Assembly (NCBI GenBank): GCA_965206355.1
Contig: OZ242212.1
Span: forward strand, 2,294,001 to 2,358,000
Source: Spongiihabitans sp965206355
Lineage (GTDB): Bacteria > Pseudomonadota > Gammaproteobacteria > Arenicellales > Poriferihabitantaceae
Reading direction: 5' to 3'
DNA length: 64,000 bases
Positions 55,439-64,000 of this stretch are shown one piece after another (position 1 is the stretch's first letter; each line of letters begins with the position of its first letter). Made by a program: the position numbers and the translations under genes. A model generated the notes under the pieces. That model had not been told where the DNA came from. It made no database searches and saw only the letters and a program-made list of their open reading frames with translations.

Positions 55439-57202
55439 CTAGACAAAATCCTGATATTTCGGTAGATGCCGAACTGGTTTGCTCAGGGCATCTCGGCGAA
55501 ATGGATCGCCGAGCTCGCGAGTACACATGATTTCAATAACGGTGGTTTTGCCCTCATTCATTTGCATATCAACGGCTTTGCGCAATGCCGGGCCAACCTC
55601 TTCAAGTTTATCAACAACAATACCTTCTGTGCCCATCGCCTTGCCGACTTCGGCAAAACTTGGATTATCTAGCTCGTCTGCAACAAATCGACGACTATAG
55701 AAATCGACCTGATTTTTCTTCTCGGCACCCCATTGCCTGTTGTGGAAAACCACGCCAGTAACCGGAATGTTGTGTCGTACCGCAGTCATAATTTCTGACA
55801 TACTCATACTCCACGCACCATCCCCAGAATAAGCAATCGCAGGACGCTCGGAGGCGGCGCATTTAGCACCAATAACGGTCGGCAAAGCGTAACCACAGTT
55901 ACCAAAACTCATCGGTGCGAGGAAACTGCGTGGACGCTCGAAGCGCAGGTAGCTGTTTGCTATGGCGTTGATGTTGCCGATGTCGGTGGAGACCATCACA
56001 TCGGCTGGCATGGCATTTTCAAGCTCACGCAACACCTGTCGAGGATGTAACCAGTTACCCGACTCGCCGCTTTGTTTTTTAATCATATCCAGACTATAGG
56101 CATCGTCCTCGTGCGCCCATTCATTCAACTCGGCTTCCCAAGAGGCTTTATCGGTAGCCACCTCAGTAGCGCGTGCATCTTTGCTGTCATCACATCGCAG
56201 TTTTCGCTCACTGATGCGTGTCAGCAATGCCTTGGCAGAAGCACCAGCATCACCACAAATCCCGACTGAAATTTTCTTGACCAGTCCGAGCATTTTGTAA
56301 TCAGCGTCAATCTGGATGATTTTTGCCTCCTTCGGCCAGTAATCTATGCCATATTGCGGCAACGTGCCGAAAGGCCCGAGACGACTACCCAATGCCACCA
56401 CCACATCGGCTTTACTAATTAGCGACATCGCGGCTTTGGAACCGTGATAGCCCAGTGGGCCACACCATAATGGATGGCTTGCCGGAAATGAATCGTTATG
56501 CAGATAACTATTAACTACCGGCGCACCAAGACGCTCTGCTAACGCTTTACATTGCTCAACGGCATTCGCCATGATTACGCCACCGCCGGAAATAATCACC
56601 GGAAATTTCGCATTGGCAAGCATTTCTGCCGCCTCGTTCAATGAGGCTTCACCGCCCGGCCCGCGGTCGAGATGTATCGGCTGCGGTACATCAATATCCA
56701 CATCACCATAAAAATAATCTCTGGGGATATTCAGTTGTGTGGGTCCGAGTTCAGAATGGGCACGGTCAAAACAGCGGGAGGTATATTCAGCCATACGATG
56801 CGGATTGTTGACATGCCCCTGATACTTAACAAACTCCTGAAACATCGGCAACTGATTGGCTTCCTGAAAGCCACCTAATCCCTGCCCCATCGTGCCGGTC
56901 TCAGGGGTAATCATGACCACTGGAGAGTGCGCCCAATAGGCCGCCGCGATAGCGGTTACGCAGTTACTGATACCCGGGCCATTTTGACCAATGACCACAC
57001 CATGGCGACCACTTACCCGTGAATAGCCATCCGCCATGTGTCCAGCACCCTGTTCGTGGACAACCGACACTAATCGAATACCGGCAGGTGCGAATATATC
57101 CATCGCATCCATAAACGCCGATCCCATAATACCAAAAATATCAGTTACACCGTGCGCAACCATTGTTTCCACAAAGGCTTCGGAAGTGGTCATTTTTGTC
57201 AT
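55439..57202 (-). CDS. xsc: Sulfoacetaldehyde acetyltransferase
   Basis: This 587-aa TPP enzyme converts sulfoacetaldehyde and phosphate to acetyl phosphate and sulfite. The family start TTSEAFVETMVAHGVTDIFG, IMGSAFMDAMDIF, EQGAGHMADGYSR (catalytic Glu) and AYSGDGAWSMSMSE are present; the length matches Xsc (~590 aa). With ald and pta it marks taurine or other C2-sulfonate dissimilation. A GGAGAAA site precedes the ATG. Confidence 0.95.
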   Translation of the reverse strand: MTKMTTSEAFVETMVAHGVTDIFGIMGSAFMDAMDIFAPAGIRLVSVVHEQGAGHMADGYSRVSGRHGVVIGQNGPGISNCVTAIAAAYWAHSPVVMITPETGTMGQGLGGFQEANQLPMFQEFVKYQGHVNNPHRMAEYTSRCFDRAHSELGPTQLNIPRDYFYGDVDIDVPQPIHLDRGPGGEASLNEAAEMLANAKFPVIISGGGVIMANAVEQCKALAERLGAPVVNSYLHNDSFPASHPLWCGPLGYHGSKAAMSLISKADVVVALGSRLGPFGTLPQYGIDYWPKEAKIIQIDADYKMLGLVKKISVGICGDAGASAKALLTRISERKLRCDDSKDARATEVATDKASWEAELNEWAHEDDAYSLDMIKKQSGESGNWLHPRQVLRELENAMPADVMVSTDIGNINAIANSYLRFERPRSFLAPMSFGNCGYALPTVIGAKCAASERPAIAYSGDGAWSMSMSEIMTAVRHNIPVTGVVFHNRQWGAEKKNQVDFYSRRFVADELDNPSFAEVGKAMGTEGIVVDKLEEVGPALRKAVDMQMNEGKTTVIEIMCTRELGDPFRRDALSKPVRHLPKYQDFV

Positions 57203-57277
57203 GTTTGTTTTCTCCGAAAATTTTCTAAAAAATTAATGAACTATCTGGGTAAAATCGTAGCGTGCTGGCAACCAGTG

Positions 57278-58396
57278 CTAACCATTCAACGCGGTACTGG
57301 CATCAACGTATTGATAGCCCAAATCTTCTGCCACTTCGCGACAGGTGATTTTTCCGGCATGGACATTCAAGCCGTTACGCAAGTGTACATCATCCAACAT
57401 CGCCTGTTTAGCCCCTTTGTTCGCCAATGCAATGGCAAATGGTAAGGTTACATTGTTGAGCGCGTAGGTGGAGGTGCGCGGTACGCCACCCGGCATATTA
57501 GCAACACAATAATGCACCACATCATCGACAACATAGGTCGGATCAGCATGGGTAGTCGCTTTTGAGGTCTCACAACAACCGCCCTGATCAATGGCGACAT
57601 CGACGATGACCGAACCCGCTTTCATACTGGCAACCATTTCTGCCGTGATCAGCTTGGGTGCTTCCGCACCCGGAATCAATACCCCGCCAATAACCAGATC
57701 GGCGCTCAAAACATGCTGCTCCAACGCATCGGCAGTTGAAAAAACTGAATTGGAGGTGCGACCGAAATGTTGCCAATGTTTCTCGATGGAATCGGCATTA
57801 TTATCCAACACCCAAACATCTGCCCCCATACCTACCGCAATATGACAAGCATGGGTTCCGACTACGCCAGCACCAAGAATCACCACTTTGGCAGGATCAA
57901 CCCCAGGCACACCACCGAGCAACATCCCCAATCCACCGTGCGGTTGCTCAAGACAATACGCCCCAGCCTGAATGGACATTCTGCCAGCGACTTTGGACAT
58001 CGGTGCTAGCAGAGGCAAGCCACTGTATGGTGAAGTTACCGTTTCATAAGCAAGACAGGTTGCACCACTCGCTACCAAGTCTTTGGTTTGTGCTGGATCT
58101 GGTGCCAGATGCAGATAGGTATAAAGTATTTGACCTTCACGCAACATCGCCCGCTCTACCGCCTGCGGTTCCTTGACCTTGATAATCATATCGGCTTGTG
58201 CAAATATTTCTGCTGCCGTATCGCAGATAGTCGCCCCTGCCGTCTGATATTCACTATCCATAGCACCAATGCCAACACCCGCATTGGTTTCAAGCACAAC
58301 CGTATGACCATGCTTAACCATTTCACGCACACTGGTCGGGGTCATACCGACCCGATATTCATGATTTTTAATTTCTTTTGGGACACCTATTAACAT
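57278..58396 (-). CDS. ald: Alanine dehydrogenase
   Basis: This 372-aa NAD-dependent enzyme deaminates alanine to pyruvate. The motifs MLIGVPKEIKNHEYRVG, VILGAGVVGTHACHIAVGMG (Rossmann) and CVANMPGGVPRTST are typical. In taurine degradation it regenerates pyruvate for taurine:pyruvate aminotransferase, which is not in this window. It starts the ald-xsc-pta cluster and has a GAGGAAATGAG site. Confidence 0.95.
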   Translation of the reverse strand: MLIGVPKEIKNHEYRVGMTPTSVREMVKHGHTVVLETNAGVGIGAMDSEYQTAGATICDTAAEIFAQADMIIKVKEPQAVERAMLREGQILYTYLHLAPDPAQTKDLVASGATCLAYETVTSPYSGLPLLAPMSKVAGRMSIQAGAYCLEQPHGGLGMLLGGVPGVDPAKVVILGAGVVGTHACHIAVGMGADVWVLDNNADSIEKHWQHFGRTSNSVFSTADALEQHVLSADLVIGGVLIPGAEAPKLITAEMVASMKAGSVIVDVAIDQGGCCETSKATTHADPTYVVDDVVHYCVANMPGGVPRTSTYALNNVTLPFAIALANKGAKQAMLDDVHLRNGLNVHAGKITCREVAEDLGYQYVDASTALNG

Positions 58397-58628
58397 CTCA
58401 TTTCCTCAGTTATTTTTGAACAGCTCTTGCCGAATCCGCTTGCATGACGGACAAGCAAAAATCGGGGAATTCAGCGAAACGGTACGGTAATAATTTTGAC
58501 CGACATTTTGTAGTACCAGAAGCCATCACTCGGCTAATCCAGATCCCATAGCAAAGAGTTATAAGCGAATCTGGTGTTTAGGGGGTGAAAAAAAGCGACG
58601 TATCTGGTTGATTGGAATGTTGTAACAA

Positions 58629-59324
58629 TCAAACAACCAAAGAGGTACGCCACTGTGAGAAAGATAACATTATTGAACTGTCAAGTCGAGAAACTGTGTG
58701 AGTCCACCCCATATTGCACTTTTTGTTGCTTTCAAGAATATACTGGATGGGAGTTTTCAATGCCAGTCCTTTATGTGGACGCAGGGTATTATATTTAACC
58801 AAGCAATCGGCAAGTTTTTCATTGAACAAGTTCAAATCGGTTATGTACAGGATGTACGGGCAGATAACTGCTCCTGCGTTATCTGCACTTCCATCATCCA
58901 TGGCGGTCGTATGCCGATTTTGCAGGAGCAAAAATCGGTAAACAATTAAGTCCTCATGGAAGTCACAAATTGCTCTTGTATTGCGGTTAAAGCGTTCACA
59001 AACGGCATTCATTTTAGGGATATTCGGATAAGTCCAAAGGTGAACAATCTGTAAGTCGCTAATCATCCGATCAAAATCACCCTTAAATTCACTGCCACTG
59101 CCAGTAATAATCTGCTCCACATTGAAAGGAGTCAGGCGGAAGCATTCCTCAAAGAATTGTTGGGCTACTTGACTGGTTAATCGCGGTGCCGCCATGGCCA
59201 GTGCGTAGTCGCTAACTCCATCAATATTAGGTAAGGATATATCGGCGTACCGATCCCATACGGCGTTCTATGGCATCAAGTCCGACACATTCGCCAATGC
59301 GTTGTGGGAGATAGCACTTGCGGC
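58629..59324 (-). pseudogene. IS481-family transposase, truncated and frameshifted
   Basis: The minus strand reads RKCYLPQRIGECVGLDAIER..YILT, then a frameshift at ~59225, then GVSDYALAMAAPRLTSQVAQQ..QIITGSGSEF..MNAVCERFNRN..LVKYNTLRPHKGLALKTPIQ. The usual TDNGSEF acidic residue is replaced (TGSGSEF). An ~98-bp insertion lies at 58842-58939. The N-terminal part is cut at ~59324 by the 16S rRNA sequence. It is not functional. Confidence 0.85.
58834..58939. repeat. Two-hairpin insertion with complementary loops
   Basis: Hairpin 1 is GCAGATAAC (58860-58868), loop TGCTCCTGC, GTTATCTGC (58878-58886). Hairpin 2 is CCGATTTT (58914-58921), loop GCAGGAGCA, AAAATCGG (58931-58938). The two 9-nt loops are perfect reverse complements. 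An 8-bp direct repeat, aaatcggt, lies at 58834-58841 and 58932-58939. Confidence 0.8.
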
Positions 59325-60777
<1,453 letters not shown>

Positions 60778-60838
60778 AACCAAAAAGAGACTTCAGCATC
60801 TCGGAGCGTCCACACAATTTGCTTGGCTTGGTTGTATC

Positions 60839-60870
60839 AACGCCGGTGGTGAATTCCATCGGCGTTTTTA
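60839..60870 (+). terminator. Rho-independent terminator after the 16S fragment
   Basis: The inverted repeat AACGCCGgTGG-tgaatt-CCAtCGGCGTT is followed by a T tract (tttta). It lies between the 16S sequence and the flavoenzyme gene. Confidence 0.78.
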
Positions 60871-60930
60871 GTGAAAAACTGTTACCAGTGTGGTACACTA
60901 GCACAGTCAAGTTTAAGAGAGACGAGAAAA

Positions 60931-62640
60931 ATGGCTGTTTATGCTAACAAAATCCCCGGAATCAGCTTGGGTAGCGATGAGGATGATGTACGGATGTTGA
61001 TTCCAGATTTTCCGTTTGACTATGAACAATATCTGGCGAACTCAACAGTAGGTTTGGGCAATATTCCGCAAGCCGCGTATGGGACAGAAATTGCGGTTGT
61101 CGGCGGCGGCATGGCTGGCATTGTCGCAGCATATGAATTAATGCGTATGGGACTCAAGCCAATTGTCTATGAATCAGATAGAATTGGTGGTCGCTTCCGT
61201 GCACATGGTTTAGGATCAGGGCTTGCGGAAATGGGGGCGATGCGCTTCCCGCCAGCGTCAGCCGCATTGTTTTACTACATTAATCTGCTCAATTTGAAAA
61301 CGGATGATTTCCCCAATCCGTTGACTGTCGCCGCCCATAGCACATTAATTGACTTACTGGGCAAGCAATATTACGTTGATGGGACTGGGGGACCGGGCTC
61401 TCCCCACTCATTGCCCCAAAAATTCGTTGATTTGTCAAACAAGTGGGATAACGTTTTACAGGCGAATTTCAATTTTACCGAGATGCAAACCGCCATTAAG
61501 GAACGTAATATTGATGCAATTAAGAGCTTGTGGGACAAATCTCTTAGCACATATGAAAGTTCCAGCTTTTATGAATTTTTAGTGAGTGCTGGATTTACTT
61601 ACAACGAAATTTATACTTTTGGACAAGTCGGTTTTGGTAGTGGTGGGTGGAATACGGATTTCCCTAACAGCATCCTTGAAATTATGCGCGTTGTATACAC
61701 CAATGCCGACAATGATCATAAACGGATCATAGGTGGAACAACCGCGCTACTCACGACATTATGGGCACGAGAAATCGGAAGTGCTGGTGTACATTGGCCC
61801 GCGAATACCAGCATTAACTCTTTGAATGACGGAGCAACTTCGCCTGAAGTTAAAGCAATCCATAGTGGACAGGACGGATTGGTTATCGTCCAGGATGTTA
61901 CTGGAAGATCGGTTAGTTACAAGGCTATTGTGATTACGCCAGAAAAGCGCGTTTTACAAAGCGGTAGCATCATTTTCGACGAGAGTTTAATTGGAGAAAG
62001 CGTTAGAACTGGTATGTATAACACCCATTATCAATTGTCTGGCAAAGTGTTTTCCGAAGCGACATCAGCCATATGGGCAAAAAAAGACGAAGCGGGACTA
62101 TATCCGATGAGTATGACTCTCAGTGATCGCGTGACACGTGGCACCTATTTATTTGATGAGTCCGGTAACTCACCAGTGGTGTGCCTCTCTTACACATGGA
62201 ATGACGATACGTTGAAATTTCTACCCTTCGGCGATAAATCTGATACAACCCGATTTGATCGCTGTGTGGATGTTTTAATGACACTATATCCAAAAGTAGA
62301 CTTTGCGAAGCTGTTTACGGGTTCCCCGCTATCCCTTATCTGGGATGATTTACCGTATTTTATCGGTGCTTTTAAGAATAATCTTCCTGGACATTATCGG
62401 TATCAACGCGCACTTTTTACCGCATTCAAAGAGGATGCTGTTTCCACTGGCAAGGGTGTGTTTTTTGCCGGGGACGATATATCATGGACCGGTGGCTGGA
62501 GTGAGGGTGCGATTCACACCAGCCTAAATGCGGTCTGGGGGATCATGAATCATCTTGGCGGAGAAAGCTTCCCAAACAACCCCGGCCCCGGAGATGCAGT
62601 GGTGTATAACAAATACAAGCCAACGGAAGTGCCAGATTAA
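60931..62640 (+). CDS. Flavin amino-acid oxidase/monooxygenase-like protein
   Basis: This 569-aa FAD protein has the dinucleotide motif IAVVGGGMAGIVAAYELMRM (~residue 55), the GG motif (RIGGRFRAHG) and the segment AEMGAMRFPPASAALFYYI, as in bacterial tryptophan, lysine and phenylalanine 2-monooxygenases. The C-terminal FAD segment is VFFAGDDISWTGGWSEGAI. The substrate is an L-amino acid or amine, not determined. The ATG at 60931 has a GAGACGAG site; a longer frame from 60871 is less likely. The next genes encode a transporter likely to import its substrate. Confidence 0.83.
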   Translation: MAVYANKIPGISLGSDEDDVRMLIPDFPFDYEQYLANSTVGLGNIPQAAYGTEIAVVGGGMAGIVAAYELMRMGLKPIVYESDRIGGRFRAHGLGSGLAEMGAMRFPPASAALFYYINLLNLKTDDFPNPLTVAAHSTLIDLLGKQYYVDGTGGPGSPHSLPQKFVDLSNKWDNVLQANFNFTEMQTAIKERNIDAIKSLWDKSLSTYESSSFYEFLVSAGFTYNEIYTFGQVGFGSGGWNTDFPNSILEIMRVVYTNADNDHKRIIGGTTALLTTLWAREIGSAGVHWPANTSINSLNDGATSPEVKAIHSGQDGLVIVQDVTGRSVSYKAIVITPEKRVLQSGSIIFDESLIGESVRTGMYNTHYQLSGKVFSEATSAIWAKKDEAGLYPMSMTLSDRVTRGTYLFDESGNSPVVCLSYTWNDDTLKFLPFGDKSDTTRFDRCVDVLMTLYPKVDFAKLFTGSPLSLIWDDLPYFIGAFKNNLPGHYRYQRALFTAFKEDAVSTGKGVFFAGDDISWTGGWSEGAIHTSLNAVWGIMNHLGGESFPNNPGPGDAVVYNKYKPTEVPD

Positions 62641-62747
62641 ACGCGTGTAGGTTGCAGATAGCACATTTCTAAATAGGTGTTCGGGATTGGGGTGTCTGCA
62701 CTTACTTATAACATAAACTTAAGTCCAACTATCAGTAAGAGGAATCT

Positions 62748-63833
62748 ATGAAAAATTCAACTCAATTAATATCACGACGCCGTGTATTGCAGACGGTTGG
62801 TGTTGGTATGGCAACACTCAATTTTCCGATGCTTGCGTCCGGGGATGTTAGATCACTTAAAGTCGGTGCTTACGGCGGTTATTTTAAGGATTCTTTTGAT
62901 AAGCACATTTTTCCATTGTTTACAAAGGAAACTGGCATTATGGTCAAATCAATTGCTGAACCAACCGGCGAAGCATGGGTGACGCAGTTACAAGTCGCCG
63001 CCAATGCTAGACAGGCGCCAGCTGATGTTTCAATGATTGCGCAAGTACCTATGTTGAAGGGGCAGAAATCCAAACTGTGGACAGTGTTGGATGAAGGAGC
63101 TTTACCGAATCTCAAGAACGTAACCCCGTCTTTTGTACACCGGTATCCCAGTGGGGAATTAGACGGCGTGGGTGCGGTTGCGTGGTATATCACGTTGGTG
63201 ACGAACACCGATGCCTATCCCAAAGCACCAGACAGTTGGGCTGAATTATGGAGCCCCAACAACCGTGACCGGCTTGGATTGTTGGCACTAGTGACTAATT
63301 CGTTTTTGCTTGAAGTTACAGCAAAAACGTTTTTTGATGGAACGCAGGTATTGGATAGCGAAGCGGGGCAGTTGCGCGTATTTAAAAAACTGGCTGAACT
63401 GAAATCAAATGTTGCGTTGTGGTATCGCGATGAGGCCCAATTTGAGCAAGCGTTAAAATCTGGCGAGATTCCGATGGGGCAGTATTATCACGATGTCGCT
63501 GGGCTCGCCGCAGCGGACGGCTTCCCAGTGAGATCAACCTTTCCCGCGGAAGGGGGCATCAGCGATTCTGGTTTGTGGGCAATCTCGCGTGCGTCTAAAA
63601 AAGCGGAGGAGGCGCATGTATTTATAAACTTCATGTGTCGTCCCGAAATTCAAGCGCTGTTGTCGCGTCAAGTTGGCACGGCTCCGACAGTGCACCGCGA
63701 TTTGTTGGACTTGACCGATGACGAATTCTCCGCGGTTGCAAGCGATATACCCCCAGTGTTACCGCGTTATGATTTGTATGGTACGCGCGGTGATTGGTTG
63801 GCACAGAAGTGGTCGGAACTGATTGCTTCATAG
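62748..63833 (+). CDS. Spermidine/putrescine-type substrate-binding protein
   Basis: This 361-aa protein has a twin-arginine-like signal (SRRRVLQTVGVGMATLNFPM) and the PotD/SBP-type pattern (LKVGAYGGYFKDSFDKHIFP, PADVSMIAQVPMLKG, GAVAWYITLVTNTDAYPKAP, CRPEIQALLSRQVGTAPTV). It should bind a polyamine-like or amino-acid-like ligand in the periplasm for the ABC transporter that follows. A GAGGAAT site precedes the ATG. Confidence 0.85.
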   Translation: MKNSTQLISRRRVLQTVGVGMATLNFPMLASGDVRSLKVGAYGGYFKDSFDKHIFPLFTKETGIMVKSIAEPTGEAWVTQLQVAANARQAPADVSMIAQVPMLKGQKSKLWTVLDEGALPNLKNVTPSFVHRYPSGELDGVGAVAWYITLVTNTDAYPKAPDSWAELWSPNNRDRLGLLALVTNSFLLEVTAKTFFDGTQVLDSEAGQLRVFKKLAELKSNVALWYRDEAQFEQALKSGEIPMGQYYHDVAGLAAADGFPVRSTFPAEGGISDSGLWAISRASKKAEEAHVFINFMCRPEIQALLSRQVGTAPTVHRDLLDLTDDEFSAVASDIPPVLPRYDLYGTRGDWLAQKWSELIAS

Positions 63834-63859
63834 CAAACAACGACGACATATGTGGTTTT

Positions 63860-64000
63860 ATGGCACAGTTGCGAATTGAGGGCGTCAGCAAACGGTTTGG
63901 AAGTTTTTGTGCGCTGAACGATATCCATCTGGATATACCGACTGGTAGCGTTGTTTGCCTGCTTGGCCCATCTGGCTGTGGTAAGACGACCATGTTGCGC
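63860..64000 (+). CDS. ABC transporter ATPase, incomplete at window end
   Basis: The frame starts MAQLRIEGVSKRFGSFCALN and reaches Walker A GPSGCGKTTMLR at the last bases. It is a PotA-like ATPase and would energise the preceding binding protein's transporter. The remainder lies outside the window. Confidence 0.85.
   Translation, partial: MAQLRIEGVSKRFGSFCALNDIHLDIPTGSVVCLLGPSGCGKTTMLR

Overview
The window reads as a gammaproteobacterial chromosome. It carries a gammaproteobacterial-type 16S rRNA, the conserved rhlB / trxA-rho neighbourhood, rpmE, prmB, hemL, dksA, rraA and aceK-aceA, interleaved with catabolic operons for small osmolyte-like compounds. Many insertion-sequence relics, a MITE family and several pseudogenes point to a genome rich in repeats and decay. 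I cannot name the genus. A marine or host-associated habitat is only an inference from the sarcosine, inositol and taurine pathways.

Layout. 1-470: nested MITEs. 471-6828: sarcosine oxidase operon soxB-D-A-G (minus strand) with a divergent LysR regulator. 6894-14254: housekeeping block rhlB, trxA, rho, rpmE, prmB, hemL, with two MITEs, a duplicated 150-bp sequence and a probable integron-site scar between trxA and rho. 14713-18003: an autotransporter-like surface protein with four near-identical 282-bp repeats. 18501-29719: a chromosomal integron. Its integrase gene is broken by a frameshift and truncated by an IS110-family relic, but attI, eight attC sites and nine cassettes are recognisable before an IS1595-family relic ends the array. 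The cassettes carry a BcgI-like restriction-modification pair, a complete C-R-M type II restriction-modification system, a secreted Gly-Pro repeat peptide, twin VOC-like proteins, a membrane protein, a WYL-like protein and a cassette without a convincing gene that occurs twice.

29900-33307: sulfite reductase with a DUF934 partner, an Lrp regulator and aroQ. 33504-38926: GntR regulator and a branched-chain-amino-acid-type ABC transporter with a fused permease-ATPase. 39464-46908: an aldehyde dehydrogenase and the inositol catabolic genes iolC-D-E-B. 47310-51624: dksA, rraA, aceK and aceA. 51900-58396: ald, xsc, pta and a DgcN-DgcA pair. Together ald, xsc and pta form the core of taurine or sulfoacetaldehyde breakdown: Xsc makes acetyl phosphate and sulfite, Pta makes acetyl-CoA, and the glyoxylate-shunt genes nearby would let that carbon be assimilated.

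58629-60777 holds an IS481-family pseudogene joined directly to a 16S rRNA gene that lacks its first ~100 nt and has no 23S after it. 60931-64000 starts an amino-acid oxidase/monooxygenase-like flavoenzyme gene cluster with a polyamine-type ABC transporter that runs off the window end.

The most unusual items are the frozen integron whose two largest cassettes are restriction-modification systems, the MITE family with 5-bp target duplications that lands at gene ends (and supplies the stop codon of aceK), the 16S/IS481 junction, and a ~98-bp insertion made of two hairpins with fully complementary loops.
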